64,000 bases of DNA from an uncultured Flavobacteriales bacterium (GTDB lineage: Bacteria; Bacteroidota; Bacteroidia; Flavobacteriales_E; Vicingaceae): contig CAJQLW010000002.1 of assembly GCA_905479325.1 (NCBI GenBank), forward strand, positions 45,787 to 109,786, written 5' to 3'. Numbering within the stretch: position 1 is the stretch's first letter; each line of letters opens with the position of its first letter. Positions 23,501-31,302 of the stretch are shown here, one piece after another. The translations under genes were made by a program, and so were the position numbers. The notes below the pieces were generated by a model. The model was not told the origin of the DNA, made no database searches, and saw nothing but the letters and a program-made list of their open reading frames with translations.

Positions 23501-24682
23501 CTAATCAATGTTTTCAATTACAAAAGCAGAAGCACCGCCGCCACCATTACAAATTCCAGCTCCACCGTATTTTCCGCCATTCTGCTTCAATACGTTAATT
23601 AAGGTTACCAATATTCTAGAACCTGAGTTTCCTAGCGGGTGGCCTAAAGAAACAGCTCCACCATTAATGTTCACTTTAGCTGGGTCTAAGTTCATTTGTT
23701 GTGTATTCGCTATGCCTACTACTGAAAATGCTTCATTTAATTCAATTGCGTCTAAGTCACTTAACTTTAGACCTGCTTTCTCCACAGCTTTAGGTAATGC
23801 TTTTGCAGGAGCTGTTGTGAACCACTCTGATGCTTGTGCAGCATCAGCAAAAGAAATAATTTTTGCCAATGGTTTTAGGCCTAAGCTTTCCATTTTTTCT
23901 TTGCTCATTAAAATCAATGCAGATGCTCCATCATTAATGGTAGAAGCGTTTGCTGCAGTTACACTGCCATCTTTATCAAAAACTGGTCGAAGAGTTGGGA
24001 TTTTATCAAAGAAAACATTTTTGTATTCTTCGTCGTGATCGCAAGCAATGGGATCTCCTTTTCTCTGTGGAATCATTACAGGAACAATTTCATCATTGAA
24101 TTTTCCAGCTTCCCAAGCAGCAGCAGATTTTTTGTAAGAATCAATGGCAAAAGCATCTTGCTCTTCTCTAGAAATGTTACAATCTTTTGCACACAATTCA
24201 GCTGCATTGCCCATAGGATAATTGTTGTAAACATCAATTAATCCATCTTTGGTTAACCCGTCAATAACTTGACCGTTTCCGTATTTATATCCTGTTCTTA
24301 CTTTGTCTAAATAGTAAGGTGCTTGTGACATGTTTTCCATTCCACCAGTAACCACTACATCATTATCTCCTAGCATTATAGATTGAGCTCCTAGCATAGT
24401 TGCTTTCATACCTGAAGCACAAACTTTATTGATGGTAGTACAAGGAATGTTTTCACTTAGTCCCGCAAAAATGGCTGCTTGCCTCGCAGGTGCCTGTCCT
24501 ACATTTGCTTGAAGAACATTACCCATATAAACTTCTTGAATTTCGTTTTTGTCTAATCCAATTTTATCTACAGCTCCTTTAATTGCGACTGCTCCAAGTT
24601 TTGGCGCACTAATTCCTGATAATGTGCCGTTGAAACTACCCATTGGAGTTCTTACAGCGGAAACAATATATACTTCTTTCAT
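23501..24682 (-). CDS. Thiolase family protein (acetyl-CoA C-acetyltransferase type)
   Basis: 393 residues from ATG 24682; a TTG one codon upstream is unlikely. All thiolase active-site elements are present: nucleophile Cys88 in INKVCASGMKA, the GHPLGNSGSR His near 350, and the second Cys in GICNGGGGAS near 380. The enzyme joins or cleaves acyl-CoA and acetyl-CoA in the cytoplasm. Without a 3-hydroxyacyl-CoA dehydrogenase next door, a biosynthetic acetoacetyl-CoA role is as likely as fatty acid breakdown. NlpC/P60 gene follows. Confidence 0.93.
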   Translation of the reverse strand: MKEVYIVSAVRTPMGSFNGTLSGISAPKLGAVAIKGAVDKIGLDKNEIQEVYMGNVLQANVGQAPARQAAIFAGLSENIPCTTINKVCASGMKATMLGAQSIMLGDNDVVVTGGMENMSQAPYYLDKVRTGYKYGNGQVIDGLTKDGLIDVYNNYPMGNAAELCAKDCNISREEQDAFAIDSYKKSAAAWEAGKFNDEIVPVMIPQRKGDPIACDHDEEYKNVFFDKIPTLRPVFDKDGSVTAANASTINDGASALILMSKEKMESLGLKPLAKIISFADAAQASEWFTTAPAKALPKAVEKAGLKLSDLDAIELNEAFSVVGIANTQQMNLDPAKVNINGGAVSLGHPLGNSGSRILVTLINVLKQNGGKYGGAGICNGGGGASAFVIENID

Positions 24683-24805
24683 CAAATTTATATTTTTGTT
24701 AGGTGGTCAAAATTAACCATTCTCTACTTGAATATTGAAACGGAATTAAGCTGTTTATTTTAAGGGTATAGAAGTTTTTTCATTTCTTTGTAATGAGAAT
24801 CACTG

Positions 24806-24895
24806 GTGGATTTGGAGGGTGAGAAAATTGGAAATGAAGATTCAGCTTTTGCCATATCTGGATTAGAATTAGTTAAAGCAACAATGGTTAAATAG
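24806..24895 (+). other. Short ORF of 29 codons in the gap before the glycosyltransferases
   Basis: A GTG-started frame reads MDLEGEKIGNEDSAFAISG and then LELVKATMVK, ending 5 bases before the glycosyltransferase start. It looks protein-like rather than low-complexity and is open a few codons further upstream, so it may be the decayed end of a gene or a small protein. I recognise no family. The rest of 24683-24900 shows nothing. Confidence 0.25.
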
Positions 24896-24900
24896 TTAGT

Positions 24901-26115
24901 ATGTCCAAAAATAGTTTATTCATTAGCTATGACGGTTTAACCGATTCGTTAGGTCAGGCTCAAATATTACCTTATCTCATTGGTCTTTCTAGAAAGGGGC
25001 ATAATATTCAAATATTAAGCTGCGAGAAACCCGAAAACTTCAAGAAAAACGAAGCAGTTGTTCGTAAAAAGTGCAAAGACGCAAGCATTGGTTGGAATTA
25101 CATTGATTACGATAACTCTATCCCGGTTATATCTTCATTTTTAACCGTGCAAAAATTAAAAGCTAAGGCATTAGCGTTAGCAAAGCAGTACAAAACCCAA
25201 ATTGTACATTGTCGTTCAATCATTCCTGCTATGGTAGGCGAAAGTTTGCAAAAAAAGTTAGGAGTGAAGTTCGTTTTCGATATCCGTGGTTTTTGGGCAG
25301 ATGAAAGAGTTGATGGGAAAATTTGGAACATGTCTAACCCTGTTTTTAAATTCATGTACTACTACTTCAAGAAAAAAGAAAAATACCTGTTTGAACAAGC
25401 TGATTGTATCGTTACACTTACCGAGAATGCAAAAGCCTACATTGCCAAAGAATTTCAAACAAAGAATAAATTTCTAGTGGTGCCTTGCTGTGTAGACTTT
25501 GAGCACTTTGACTTTAACACAATAACGGATACTCAGGTGATGAAATTGCAATCAGAAATTGGAATTCCAAAAGAGAGTTATATATTAACTTACGTAGGTT
25601 CATTGGGAACTCGATACATGCTCAGAGAGATGTTAGCGTTTTTTAAGGTATTAAAATCAAAGCAGCCCAATGCAGCGTTCCTTTTTATTTCTAAAAGCGA
25701 TACTTCAGAAATTGAAACCATTTGCAATAAAATTGACTTGGAATATAATTCCATCTATATCGTTTCTTGCGAGTACCATGAAATTCCAACTTATATATCA
25801 ATTGGAGATGCTTCCATTTTCTTCATAGTAACTTCTTTTTCAGGAAAAGCAGTTTCGCCAACCAAACAGGCAGAGGTAATGAGTTTAGGATTGCCAATTA
25901 TTGCTAATTCTGGCTTGGGCGATACAGATCTAATTCTTAAAGAAACTCAAAATGGTGTTATTTTAAATTCGTTTACTGACGATGCCTATGCTGTTGCTGC
26001 TAAAGAACTGTTGAATATGAAAAAAAGAATAGGTGAAATCAGGTCGGGAGCTAAGCAATTCTTTACATTAGACTTGGGAATTGAAAAATATGATTCTATT
26101 TATCAATATTGCTAG
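24901..26115 (+). CDS. Glycosyltransferase family 4-like protein
   Basis: 404 residues with the two Rossmann halves of a GT-B fold. N-terminal half: SLFISYDGLTDSLGQAQILPYLIGLS, VHCRSIIPAMVGESLQKK, KFVFDIRGFWADERVDG. C-terminal half: ILTYVGSLGTRYMLREMLAFF, then AVSPTKQAEVMSLGLPIIAN, where GT4 enzymes have the E-x7-E nucleotide-sugar site. It would transfer a sugar at the cytoplasmic membrane face, for surface polysaccharide or glycolipid. First gene of a run ending at 29996; the next gene starts directly after its stop. Sugar and acceptor cannot be inferred. Confidence 0.85.
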   Translation: MSKNSLFISYDGLTDSLGQAQILPYLIGLSRKGHNIQILSCEKPENFKKNEAVVRKKCKDASIGWNYIDYDNSIPVISSFLTVQKLKAKALALAKQYKTQIVHCRSIIPAMVGESLQKKLGVKFVFDIRGFWADERVDGKIWNMSNPVFKFMYYYFKKKEKYLFEQADCIVTLTENAKAYIAKEFQTKNKFLVVPCCVDFEHFDFNTITDTQVMKLQSEIGIPKESYILTYVGSLGTRYMLREMLAFFKVLKSKQPNAAFLFISKSDTSEIETICNKIDLEYNSIYIVSCEYHEIPTYISIGDASIFFIVTSFSGKAVSPTKQAEVMSLGLPIIANSGLGDTDLILKETQNGVILNSFTDDAYAVAAKELLNMKKRIGEIRSGAKQFFTLDLGIEKYDSIYQYC

Positions 26116-26117
26116 GA

Positions 26118-27200
26118 TTGAAGAAAAAAATACTCATAATCACGAATCATAGAAAAGGTCGTTCACCTGCACAAAGGTTTCGATTTGAACAGTATTTGTC
26201 TTATTTGGAGGCCGATGATTTCGAAATTACCTTTTCAAATATCATCTCAAAAGAAGATGATTTTTACTTGTATCGAAAAGGCCAGTACCTGAAGAAGGCC
26301 GTAATACTAAAAAAATCTAGAACGATACGGAAGGCCGATGTAAGAAGAATGAATGATTTTGACATTATTTTTATTCACAGAGAAGCTATGTTAACAGCAA
26401 GTACATTCTTTGAAAGGAAATTCGCTAAATCAAAGGCAAAAGTGGTATTTGATTTTGATGATGCGATATGGCTTCCAAATGTTTCTAGTGGAAACAAGCG
26501 GTTGCAAGTACTTAAAAATCCTTCTAAAACGGATAAAATTGTTGCTTGCGCAGATATGGTTTTTGCAGGTAATCAGTATTTGGCAGATTATGCTTCAGCA
26601 TTTTGCTCAAATGTTAAAATTATCCCAACTACCATTGATACAAATTATCATAAACGCAGTAAATCGAATACTTCCGATAGAATTTGCATTGGTTGGACAG
26701 GAACTGAAACAACTCGAAAATACCTCGATTTTTTAAATCCTGTTTTTTCAAAACTCACTGAAAAATATGGTCAGAAAATTTACTTTAAAGTAATTTGTGA
26801 CCAGCCTTGGCAGGCTGACGGTATTGAGTTGAAGAATGAGAAATGGAACAAAGACACAGAGATACAGCAATTAGAGGAAATCGATATAGGCGTAATGCCC
26901 TTAACTGATGACCAATGGAGTAGAGGAAAGTGCGGCTTTAAGGGGTTGCAATATATGGCTTTGGAGTCTGCTACAATTATGTCGCCGGTCGGTGTAAACA
27001 CGAACATTGTAGATCATGGAAAAAATGGGTTTTTAGCCACTGCAGAAGATGAATGGTTTGAACATTTATCGAATTTGATTGATAATAAAGAATTACGTTT
27101 GCAAATTGGAAAAGCAGGGAGAATTACAATTGATGAAAAGTTCTCCGTGACTGCCAATAAAAGTTTGTATTTAAAATATTTGAACGAAATAATAGATTGA
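26118..27200 (+). CDS. Glycosyltransferase (GT-B fold)
   Basis: 360 residues from TTG 26118 (KKKILIITNHRKGRSPAQRFRFEQYL); TTG 26109 upstream is the alternative, and no ATG is available. The opening motif, the KVVFDFDDAIWLP segment at about 110 and the C-terminal half with ICIGWTGTETTRKYL, DIGVMPLTDDQWSRGKCGFKGLQYMA and GVNTNIVDHGKNGFLA fit a GT-B glycosyltransferase of the GT4 superfamily. Two bases after the previous gene's stop, so the two transferases are translated together and probably act on the same glycan. gcvT starts 2 bases after its stop. Confidence 0.82.
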   Translation: MKKKILIITNHRKGRSPAQRFRFEQYLSYLEADDFEITFSNIISKEDDFYLYRKGQYLKKAVILKKSRTIRKADVRRMNDFDIIFIHREAMLTASTFFERKFAKSKAKVVFDFDDAIWLPNVSSGNKRLQVLKNPSKTDKIVACADMVFAGNQYLADYASAFCSNVKIIPTTIDTNYHKRSKSNTSDRICIGWTGTETTRKYLDFLNPVFSKLTEKYGQKIYFKVICDQPWQADGIELKNEKWNKDTEIQQLEEIDIGVMPLTDDQWSRGKCGFKGLQYMALESATIMSPVGVNTNIVDHGKNGFLATAEDEWFEHLSNLIDNKELRLQIGKAGRITIDEKFSVTANKSLYLKYLNEIID

Positions 27201-27201
27201 T

Positions 27202-28281
27202 ATGAAAGAGATTGCTTTAAATAATGTGCACATAGAGCTAGGGGCAAAAATGGTTCCTTTTGCTGGTTATAATATGCCTTTGCAGTATGCGGGTTTAACT
27301 CATGAGCACTTGGCTGTAAGAAATGGGGTTGGTGTTTTTGATGTTTCTCATATGGGAGAATTTATTGTAAGAGGTTCAGAGGCGCTTGATTTAATTCAAC
27401 GCATTAGCACAAATGATGCAGCTAAATTAGAAATTGGAAAAGTTCAGTACTCTTGCATGCCAAACGGTAGAGGCGGTATTGTAGATGATTTGTTGATATA
27501 CAGGTTAGAAGAGTCCGTGTATATGTTGGTGGTAAATGCATCTAACATTCAAAAAGATTGGGATTGGATTCAACAGAATAACAACTTTAAAGCTGAATTG
27601 CAAGATATTTCAGATCGAACTACATTATTAGCGGTTCAAGGACCAAAGGCTGCTGAAGCAATGCAGGTTTTAACTGAGATTAATCTTTCAGACATGGTGT
27701 ATTATACCTTTGAGAAAGGGGCTTTCGCAGGAATTGAAAACGTGTTGGTTTCAGCTACAGGTTACACAGGTTCAGGCGGATTTGAAATCTATTTTGACCA
27801 CGAGCATGCGGAAAAGATTTGGACTGCGGTGATAAAAGCGGGAGAGTCTTTTGGCATTATGCCAGCAGGGTTAGGTGCTCGAGACACTTTGAGATTGGAA
27901 AAAGGCTTTTGTTTATACGGTAATGATATTGATGATTCTACTTCTCCAATAGAAGCAGGGTTAGGCTGGATTACAAAATTTACCAAAGATTTTGTTGATA
28001 GTAAATTACTATTAGAGCAAAAAGAAAAAGGTACAACAAGAAAGTTAGTCGCTTTCAAAATGATTGATCGAGGTATTCCAAGAAAAGAGTATCAAATAAA
28101 CGATGCTGATGGTAACAAAATTGGAGAAGTGACTTCGGGTACCTCTTCACCTAGTTTGAAATTAGGTATCGGTATGGGGTATGTAACAAAAGAGCTATCT
28201 AAAATAGGAACTGAAATATTTTTAGAAATCAGAGGAAGACAATTAAAAGCAGAAATTGTGAAACTCCCTTTTGTAAAGTAG
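27202..28281 (+). CDS. gcvT: Glycine cleavage system T protein (aminomethyltransferase)
   Basis: 359 residues. GcvT takes the aminomethyl group from lipoyl-H protein and passes the methylene to tetrahydrofolate, releasing ammonia. Conserved parts: MVPFAGYNMPLQYAG, GVFDVSHMGEF, the central YSCMPNGRGGIVDDLLIYRL, GYTGSGGFEIYF and GLGARDTLRLEKGFCLYGNDID with the folate-contacting Asp region. Length is normal. The other gcv genes are not in the window. It is embedded between glycosyltransferases and comB with almost no gaps, so it is probably cotranscribed with them. Confidence 0.95.
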   Translation: MKEIALNNVHIELGAKMVPFAGYNMPLQYAGLTHEHLAVRNGVGVFDVSHMGEFIVRGSEALDLIQRISTNDAAKLEIGKVQYSCMPNGRGGIVDDLLIYRLEESVYMLVVNASNIQKDWDWIQQNNNFKAELQDISDRTTLLAVQGPKAAEAMQVLTEINLSDMVYYTFEKGAFAGIENVLVSATGYTGSGGFEIYFDHEHAEKIWTAVIKAGESFGIMPAGLGARDTLRLEKGFCLYGNDIDDSTSPIEAGLGWITKFTKDFVDSKLLLEQKEKGTTRKLVAFKMIDRGIPRKEYQINDADGNKIGEVTSGTSSPSLKLGIGMGYVTKELSKIGTEIFLEIRGRQLKAEIVKLPFVK

Positions 28282-29016
28282 ATGGAAACAACTGAAAACG
28301 AATTTCAACGAAAGTTAGAGGTCTGCTATTCTCCAGAACTTTTTCCAGTTTACTTCACTAAAAAAGAGTGTATTGTTGTAGTGATTGATGTTTTCAGGGC
28401 TACTTCAGCCATTTGCACGGCTTTTCAAGAGGGAATCAACCAAATCATTCCTGTGGCAACGATTGAAGAGGCTAGAGCATATCAGGCAAAAGGCTATATT
28501 GCAGCCGCCGAGAGGCACGGTGAAATTGTAGAAGGATTTGACATTGGTAATTCTCCTTTTAGTTACATGAACCCTGAATTAAAAGGTAAAGACGTTGTTT
28601 TGAGCACAACCAACGGGACTCAAGCAATTGAGAAAGCCAAAGAGGCTGATAAAATAATTATTGGTTCGTTTTTAAATCTTACTGCAGTTTGTAAGTTTTT
28701 AGAAAATGAAAATAAAGATGTAATTCTGCTTTGCGCTGGTTGGAAGGGAAGGTATAATCTTGAAGATTCGTTATTTGCAGGAGCAGTGGTAAATTATTTT
28801 GAAGGAAGTAAAGTGTTTACGGGTATATCTGACTCTTCTCTTGCAGCAAGACAAATGTACAAATCGGCCAAGTCAAACCTAAACGATTTCTTAAAAGATT
28901 CTTCACACAGACGACGTTTACAACGATTAAATTTGGAAAAAGATATTGAATACTGTTTGCAAACAGATATAACTGAACTAGTTCCTGTTTTTGATGGTGT
29001 TGGATTAAAAGTATAA
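28282..29016 (+). CDS. comB: 2-phosphosulfolactate phosphatase (ComB family)
   Basis: 244 residues. ComB hydrolyses 2-phosphosulfolactate to sulfolactate, a step known from coenzyme M synthesis in methanogens; the gene is also widespread in Bacteroidota, which do not make coenzyme M. Typical elements: VVVIDVFRATSAICTAF, AAERHGEIVEGFDIGNSPF, VVLSTTNGTQAIEKA and LLCAGWKGRYNLEDSLFAGAVV. The start codon follows the gcvT stop with no gap. In this phylum it may belong to a sulfonate or sulfonolipid route; the alpha-oxoamine synthase at 1036 could be a partner, but that is only an inference. Confidence 0.88.
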   Translation: METTENEFQRKLEVCYSPELFPVYFTKKECIVVVIDVFRATSAICTAFQEGINQIIPVATIEEARAYQAKGYIAAAERHGEIVEGFDIGNSPFSYMNPELKGKDVVLSTTNGTQAIEKAKEADKIIIGSFLNLTAVCKFLENENKDVILLCAGWKGRYNLEDSLFAGAVVNYFEGSKVFTGISDSSLAARQMYKSAKSNLNDFLKDSSHRRRLQRLNLEKDIEYCLQTDITELVPVFDGVGLKV

Positions 29017-29021
29017 TATCT

Positions 29022-29996
29022 ATGAAAAGAGTTTGGTTGGCAAGTTTTGTTTTAATAGCAGTAATGCTTGTTTGCCAGTCTTGGGGGTTTTATGGACATC
29101 GCAGAATTAATCGGATGGCAGTTTTTACGCTGCCGCCTGAAATGATTGGCTTTTACAAAAGAAATATTGAGTTTGTTACTGCTCATGCTGTTGATCCTGA
29201 TAAACGAAGGTATGCTTCTAAAAATGAAGCGCCACGACATTACATAGACATTGACCATTACGCAAAAGATGGCCAAAATGCATTTGAATTAATGCCAAGG
29301 TATTGGTTTGATGCAGTTGAAAAGTATTCAGAAGATACCCTACAAGCATATGGTATTGTACCCTGGCATGTTGCTAGAATGACGAATTGGTTAACAAAAG
29401 CATTTGAAAGTAAAGATGTGAACCGAATTTTATCAACCTCTGCAGATATTGGTCATTACATAGCTGATGCTCACGTTCCTCTTCATACCACAGAAAACTA
29501 CAACGGTCAACTAACCAATCAAAAAGGAATTCATGGTTTGTGGGAGTCTCGCATTCCTGAACTTACAGCAGATGAATACGATTATTTGGTTGGTAGAGCG
29601 GCATATATCGATAAACCAATTGATGCCATTTGGGATGCAGTTGAGGAAAGTCATTCTCACTTGGATTCTGTGTTGTTTATAGAAAAGGATTTGACACAAA
29701 AAATCCCATCAGATCAGAAATATGCTTTTGAAACAAGAGGAGCCAGTACTGTTAGACAATACTCTCAACAATTTGCTTTAGCTTACACCAATAGAATGGG
29801 AGATATGGTAGAGAGCAGAATGAGAAAGGCAATTGTAATGGTTGGTAGTATTTGGTATACCGCTTGGGTCAATGCAGGTCAACCAGACATAGAAAACATT
29901 GGGAATGTTAATGAAGAGCAATTGGCCAAAGAGCAAAAAGAAGCTGAAGATGCCTATCAAAAAAGAGAAATTAAAGGTAGAAGTCACGATGACTAA
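29022..29996 (+). CDS. S1/P1 nuclease / zinc-dependent phospholipase C-like protein
   Basis: 324 residues. A signal peptide ends near CQS, leaving an N-terminal Trp (WGFYGHRRINRMAV), the residue whose amino group binds zinc in this superfamily. Other ligands: APRHYIDIDHY (about 70-80), the VPWHVARMTNWL His, ADIGHYIADAHVPLHTTENYNG (about 140-165) with Asp and three His, and GIHGLWE. All trinuclear zinc-site positions seem present. The exported enzyme may cleave nucleic acids or phospholipids; the substrate cannot be decided from sequence. The C-terminus is Lys/Glu-rich. Last gene of the 24901-29996 operon. Confidence 0.85.
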   Translation: MKRVWLASFVLIAVMLVCQSWGFYGHRRINRMAVFTLPPEMIGFYKRNIEFVTAHAVDPDKRRYASKNEAPRHYIDIDHYAKDGQNAFELMPRYWFDAVEKYSEDTLQAYGIVPWHVARMTNWLTKAFESKDVNRILSTSADIGHYIADAHVPLHTTENYNGQLTNQKGIHGLWESRIPELTADEYDYLVGRAAYIDKPIDAIWDAVEESHSHLDSVLFIEKDLTQKIPSDQKYAFETRGASTVRQYSQQFALAYTNRMGDMVESRMRKAIVMVGSIWYTAWVNAGQPDIENIGNVNEEQLAKEQKEAEDAYQKREIKGRSHDD

Positions 29997-30008
29997 CAAC
30001 CGTTCAAT

Positions 30009-30031
30009 CTATTCTAATAGATCTAGAATAG
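30009..30031. terminator. Weak hairpin between convergent genes
   Basis: CTATTCTA and TAGAATAG pair over a 7-base loop and are followed by TTATATTT. AT-only stem, so termination is uncertain. Confidence 0.35.
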
Positions 30032-30039
30032 TTATATTT

Positions 30040-31302
30040 CTAGTTTAGTGCCGTTTTTCCCGCGTTCATAATTCCAACCACATTTCCTATTAATTTACGA
30101 TTGAAAAAAGCGGAATTTTTTGATTTCGAGAGTACTTGCGCTTTGGTGAATGTAAATTCTTTTTCAGGTTGAAATAGAGTAAGTTCAGCTTTTTCTCCTA
30201 TGTCAATTTTTGCAATGGTAACTCCCAAAATTGAAGCTGGTTTAGTTGTGAAGAAAGGAATAATTTCAGCGATAGAAATCTTTTTCTTCAACGCTGTATT
30301 AGCTGCAGCAAAAGAGGTTTGTAAATTGATAATTCCAAATGCTGCATGGTCAAATTCTTTCATCTTTTCCTCAACATCTTCCGGCGTATGGTCAGAGCAA
30401 ATCGCATCAATTGTCTCATTTTTAATGCCCTTAATCAAATCATTTATAGTTGCTTTGGAACGAAGTGGAGGTAAGGTTTTATAGCGGGTGTCGAATTCGT
30501 TTAATTCTGTTTCGTCCAACAATAAGTTATACGAAGCAACATCGCAAGTAACCTTTAAACCGTCTTTTTTAGCTTTTGCAATTAGCTCAAGCGACTTTGT
30601 GGTAGAAATGCTATTGAAGTGCAATCTGCCTCCTGTGTATTCTAATATATTTAAATCTCTTGCCACCATTAAGGATTCAGCAAGTTCAGGAATACCTTTT
30701 AGCCCAAGGTTGGTGCTAGTTTCTCCTTCATTCATAACGCCTTTGTAAGCTACTTCTTCGGTGTGCGGAAAATTAAAGATTAGTCCATCAAATGCTTGAG
30801 TGTACAACAACGCTCTGTTCAGTACATTCGGATTTTTTACAGATTTTTTACCGTCAGAAAAACCTACAGCTCCTGCTTCTTTTAGGTCATACAATTCGGC
30901 TAATTCTTTTCCGTTCGCACCTTTACTCAATGCGCCTAACGCTAACAATTCAACAAGTGGGGATGCGTTTTTTTTGAGGTATTCCAATTGTGACTTTGAA
31001 TCTCTAACCGGTTCACTTATAGCAGAAACTACAATCTTGGTAAAGCCACCTGCCGCTGCTGCCTTCGTTGCTGATTGAATGTCTTCTTTATGCTCAAAAC
31101 CTGGGTCTTGAATATTTCCTTGCATGTCAATCCAACCTGCTGAAACATATAATCCTTCAGCTTTTATTTCTTTCATTCCGCTAGTAGAAATTGAATCTTC
31201 AATTTCTACAATTTTACCTTTCTGTATTAAAATGTCTTTTACCTTTAAATGGTATGGACTACCTTCCGAAATTATGGTCGCTTGTTTGATTAATACATCC
31301 AT
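30040..31302 (-). CDS. Dihydroorotase homologue lacking the metal site
   Basis: 420 residues from ATG 31302 (MDVLIKQATI); the open frame further upstream overlaps the BatA-like gene. The fold is that of type I dihydroorotase, the amidohydrolase of pyrimidine synthesis, but its zinc ligands are gone: HxHxR-EPG reads QGNIQDPGFE, the HVST histidine site reads FNSISTTKS, and the last site reads CSDHTPED without the second His. Residues such as FNFPHTEE and the final Asp remain. It is therefore probably non-catalytic, like the pseudo-dihydroorotases that support aspartate transcarbamoylase. An active pyrC should exist elsewhere. It overlaps the upstream gene by 13 bp. Confidence 0.8.
   Translation of the reverse strand: MDVLIKQATIISEGSPYHLKVKDILIQKGKIVEIEDSISTSGMKEIKAEGLYVSAGWIDMQGNIQDPGFEHKEDIQSATKAAAAGGFTKIVVSAISEPVRDSKSQLEYLKKNASPLVELLALGALSKGANGKELAELYDLKEAGAVGFSDGKKSVKNPNVLNRALLYTQAFDGLIFNFPHTEEVAYKGVMNEGETSTNLGLKGIPELAESLMVARDLNILEYTGGRLHFNSISTTKSLELIAKAKKDGLKVTCDVASYNLLLDETELNEFDTRYKTLPPLRSKATINDLIKGIKNETIDAICSDHTPEDVEEKMKEFDHAAFGIINLQTSFAAANTALKKKISIAEIIPFFTTKPASILGVTIAKIDIGEKAELTLFQPEKEFTFTKAQVLSKSKNSAFFNRKLIGNVVGIMNAGKTALN

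Noticed and set aside
23508..24038. 176-codon plus-strand ORF opposite the thiolase
   Set aside because: Pro/Ala-rich shadow of conserved thiolase codons.
24683..24690. TAAATTTG directly before the thiolase ATG
   Set aside because: With no base between the element and ATG, transcription would begin inside the coding sequence; probably chance.
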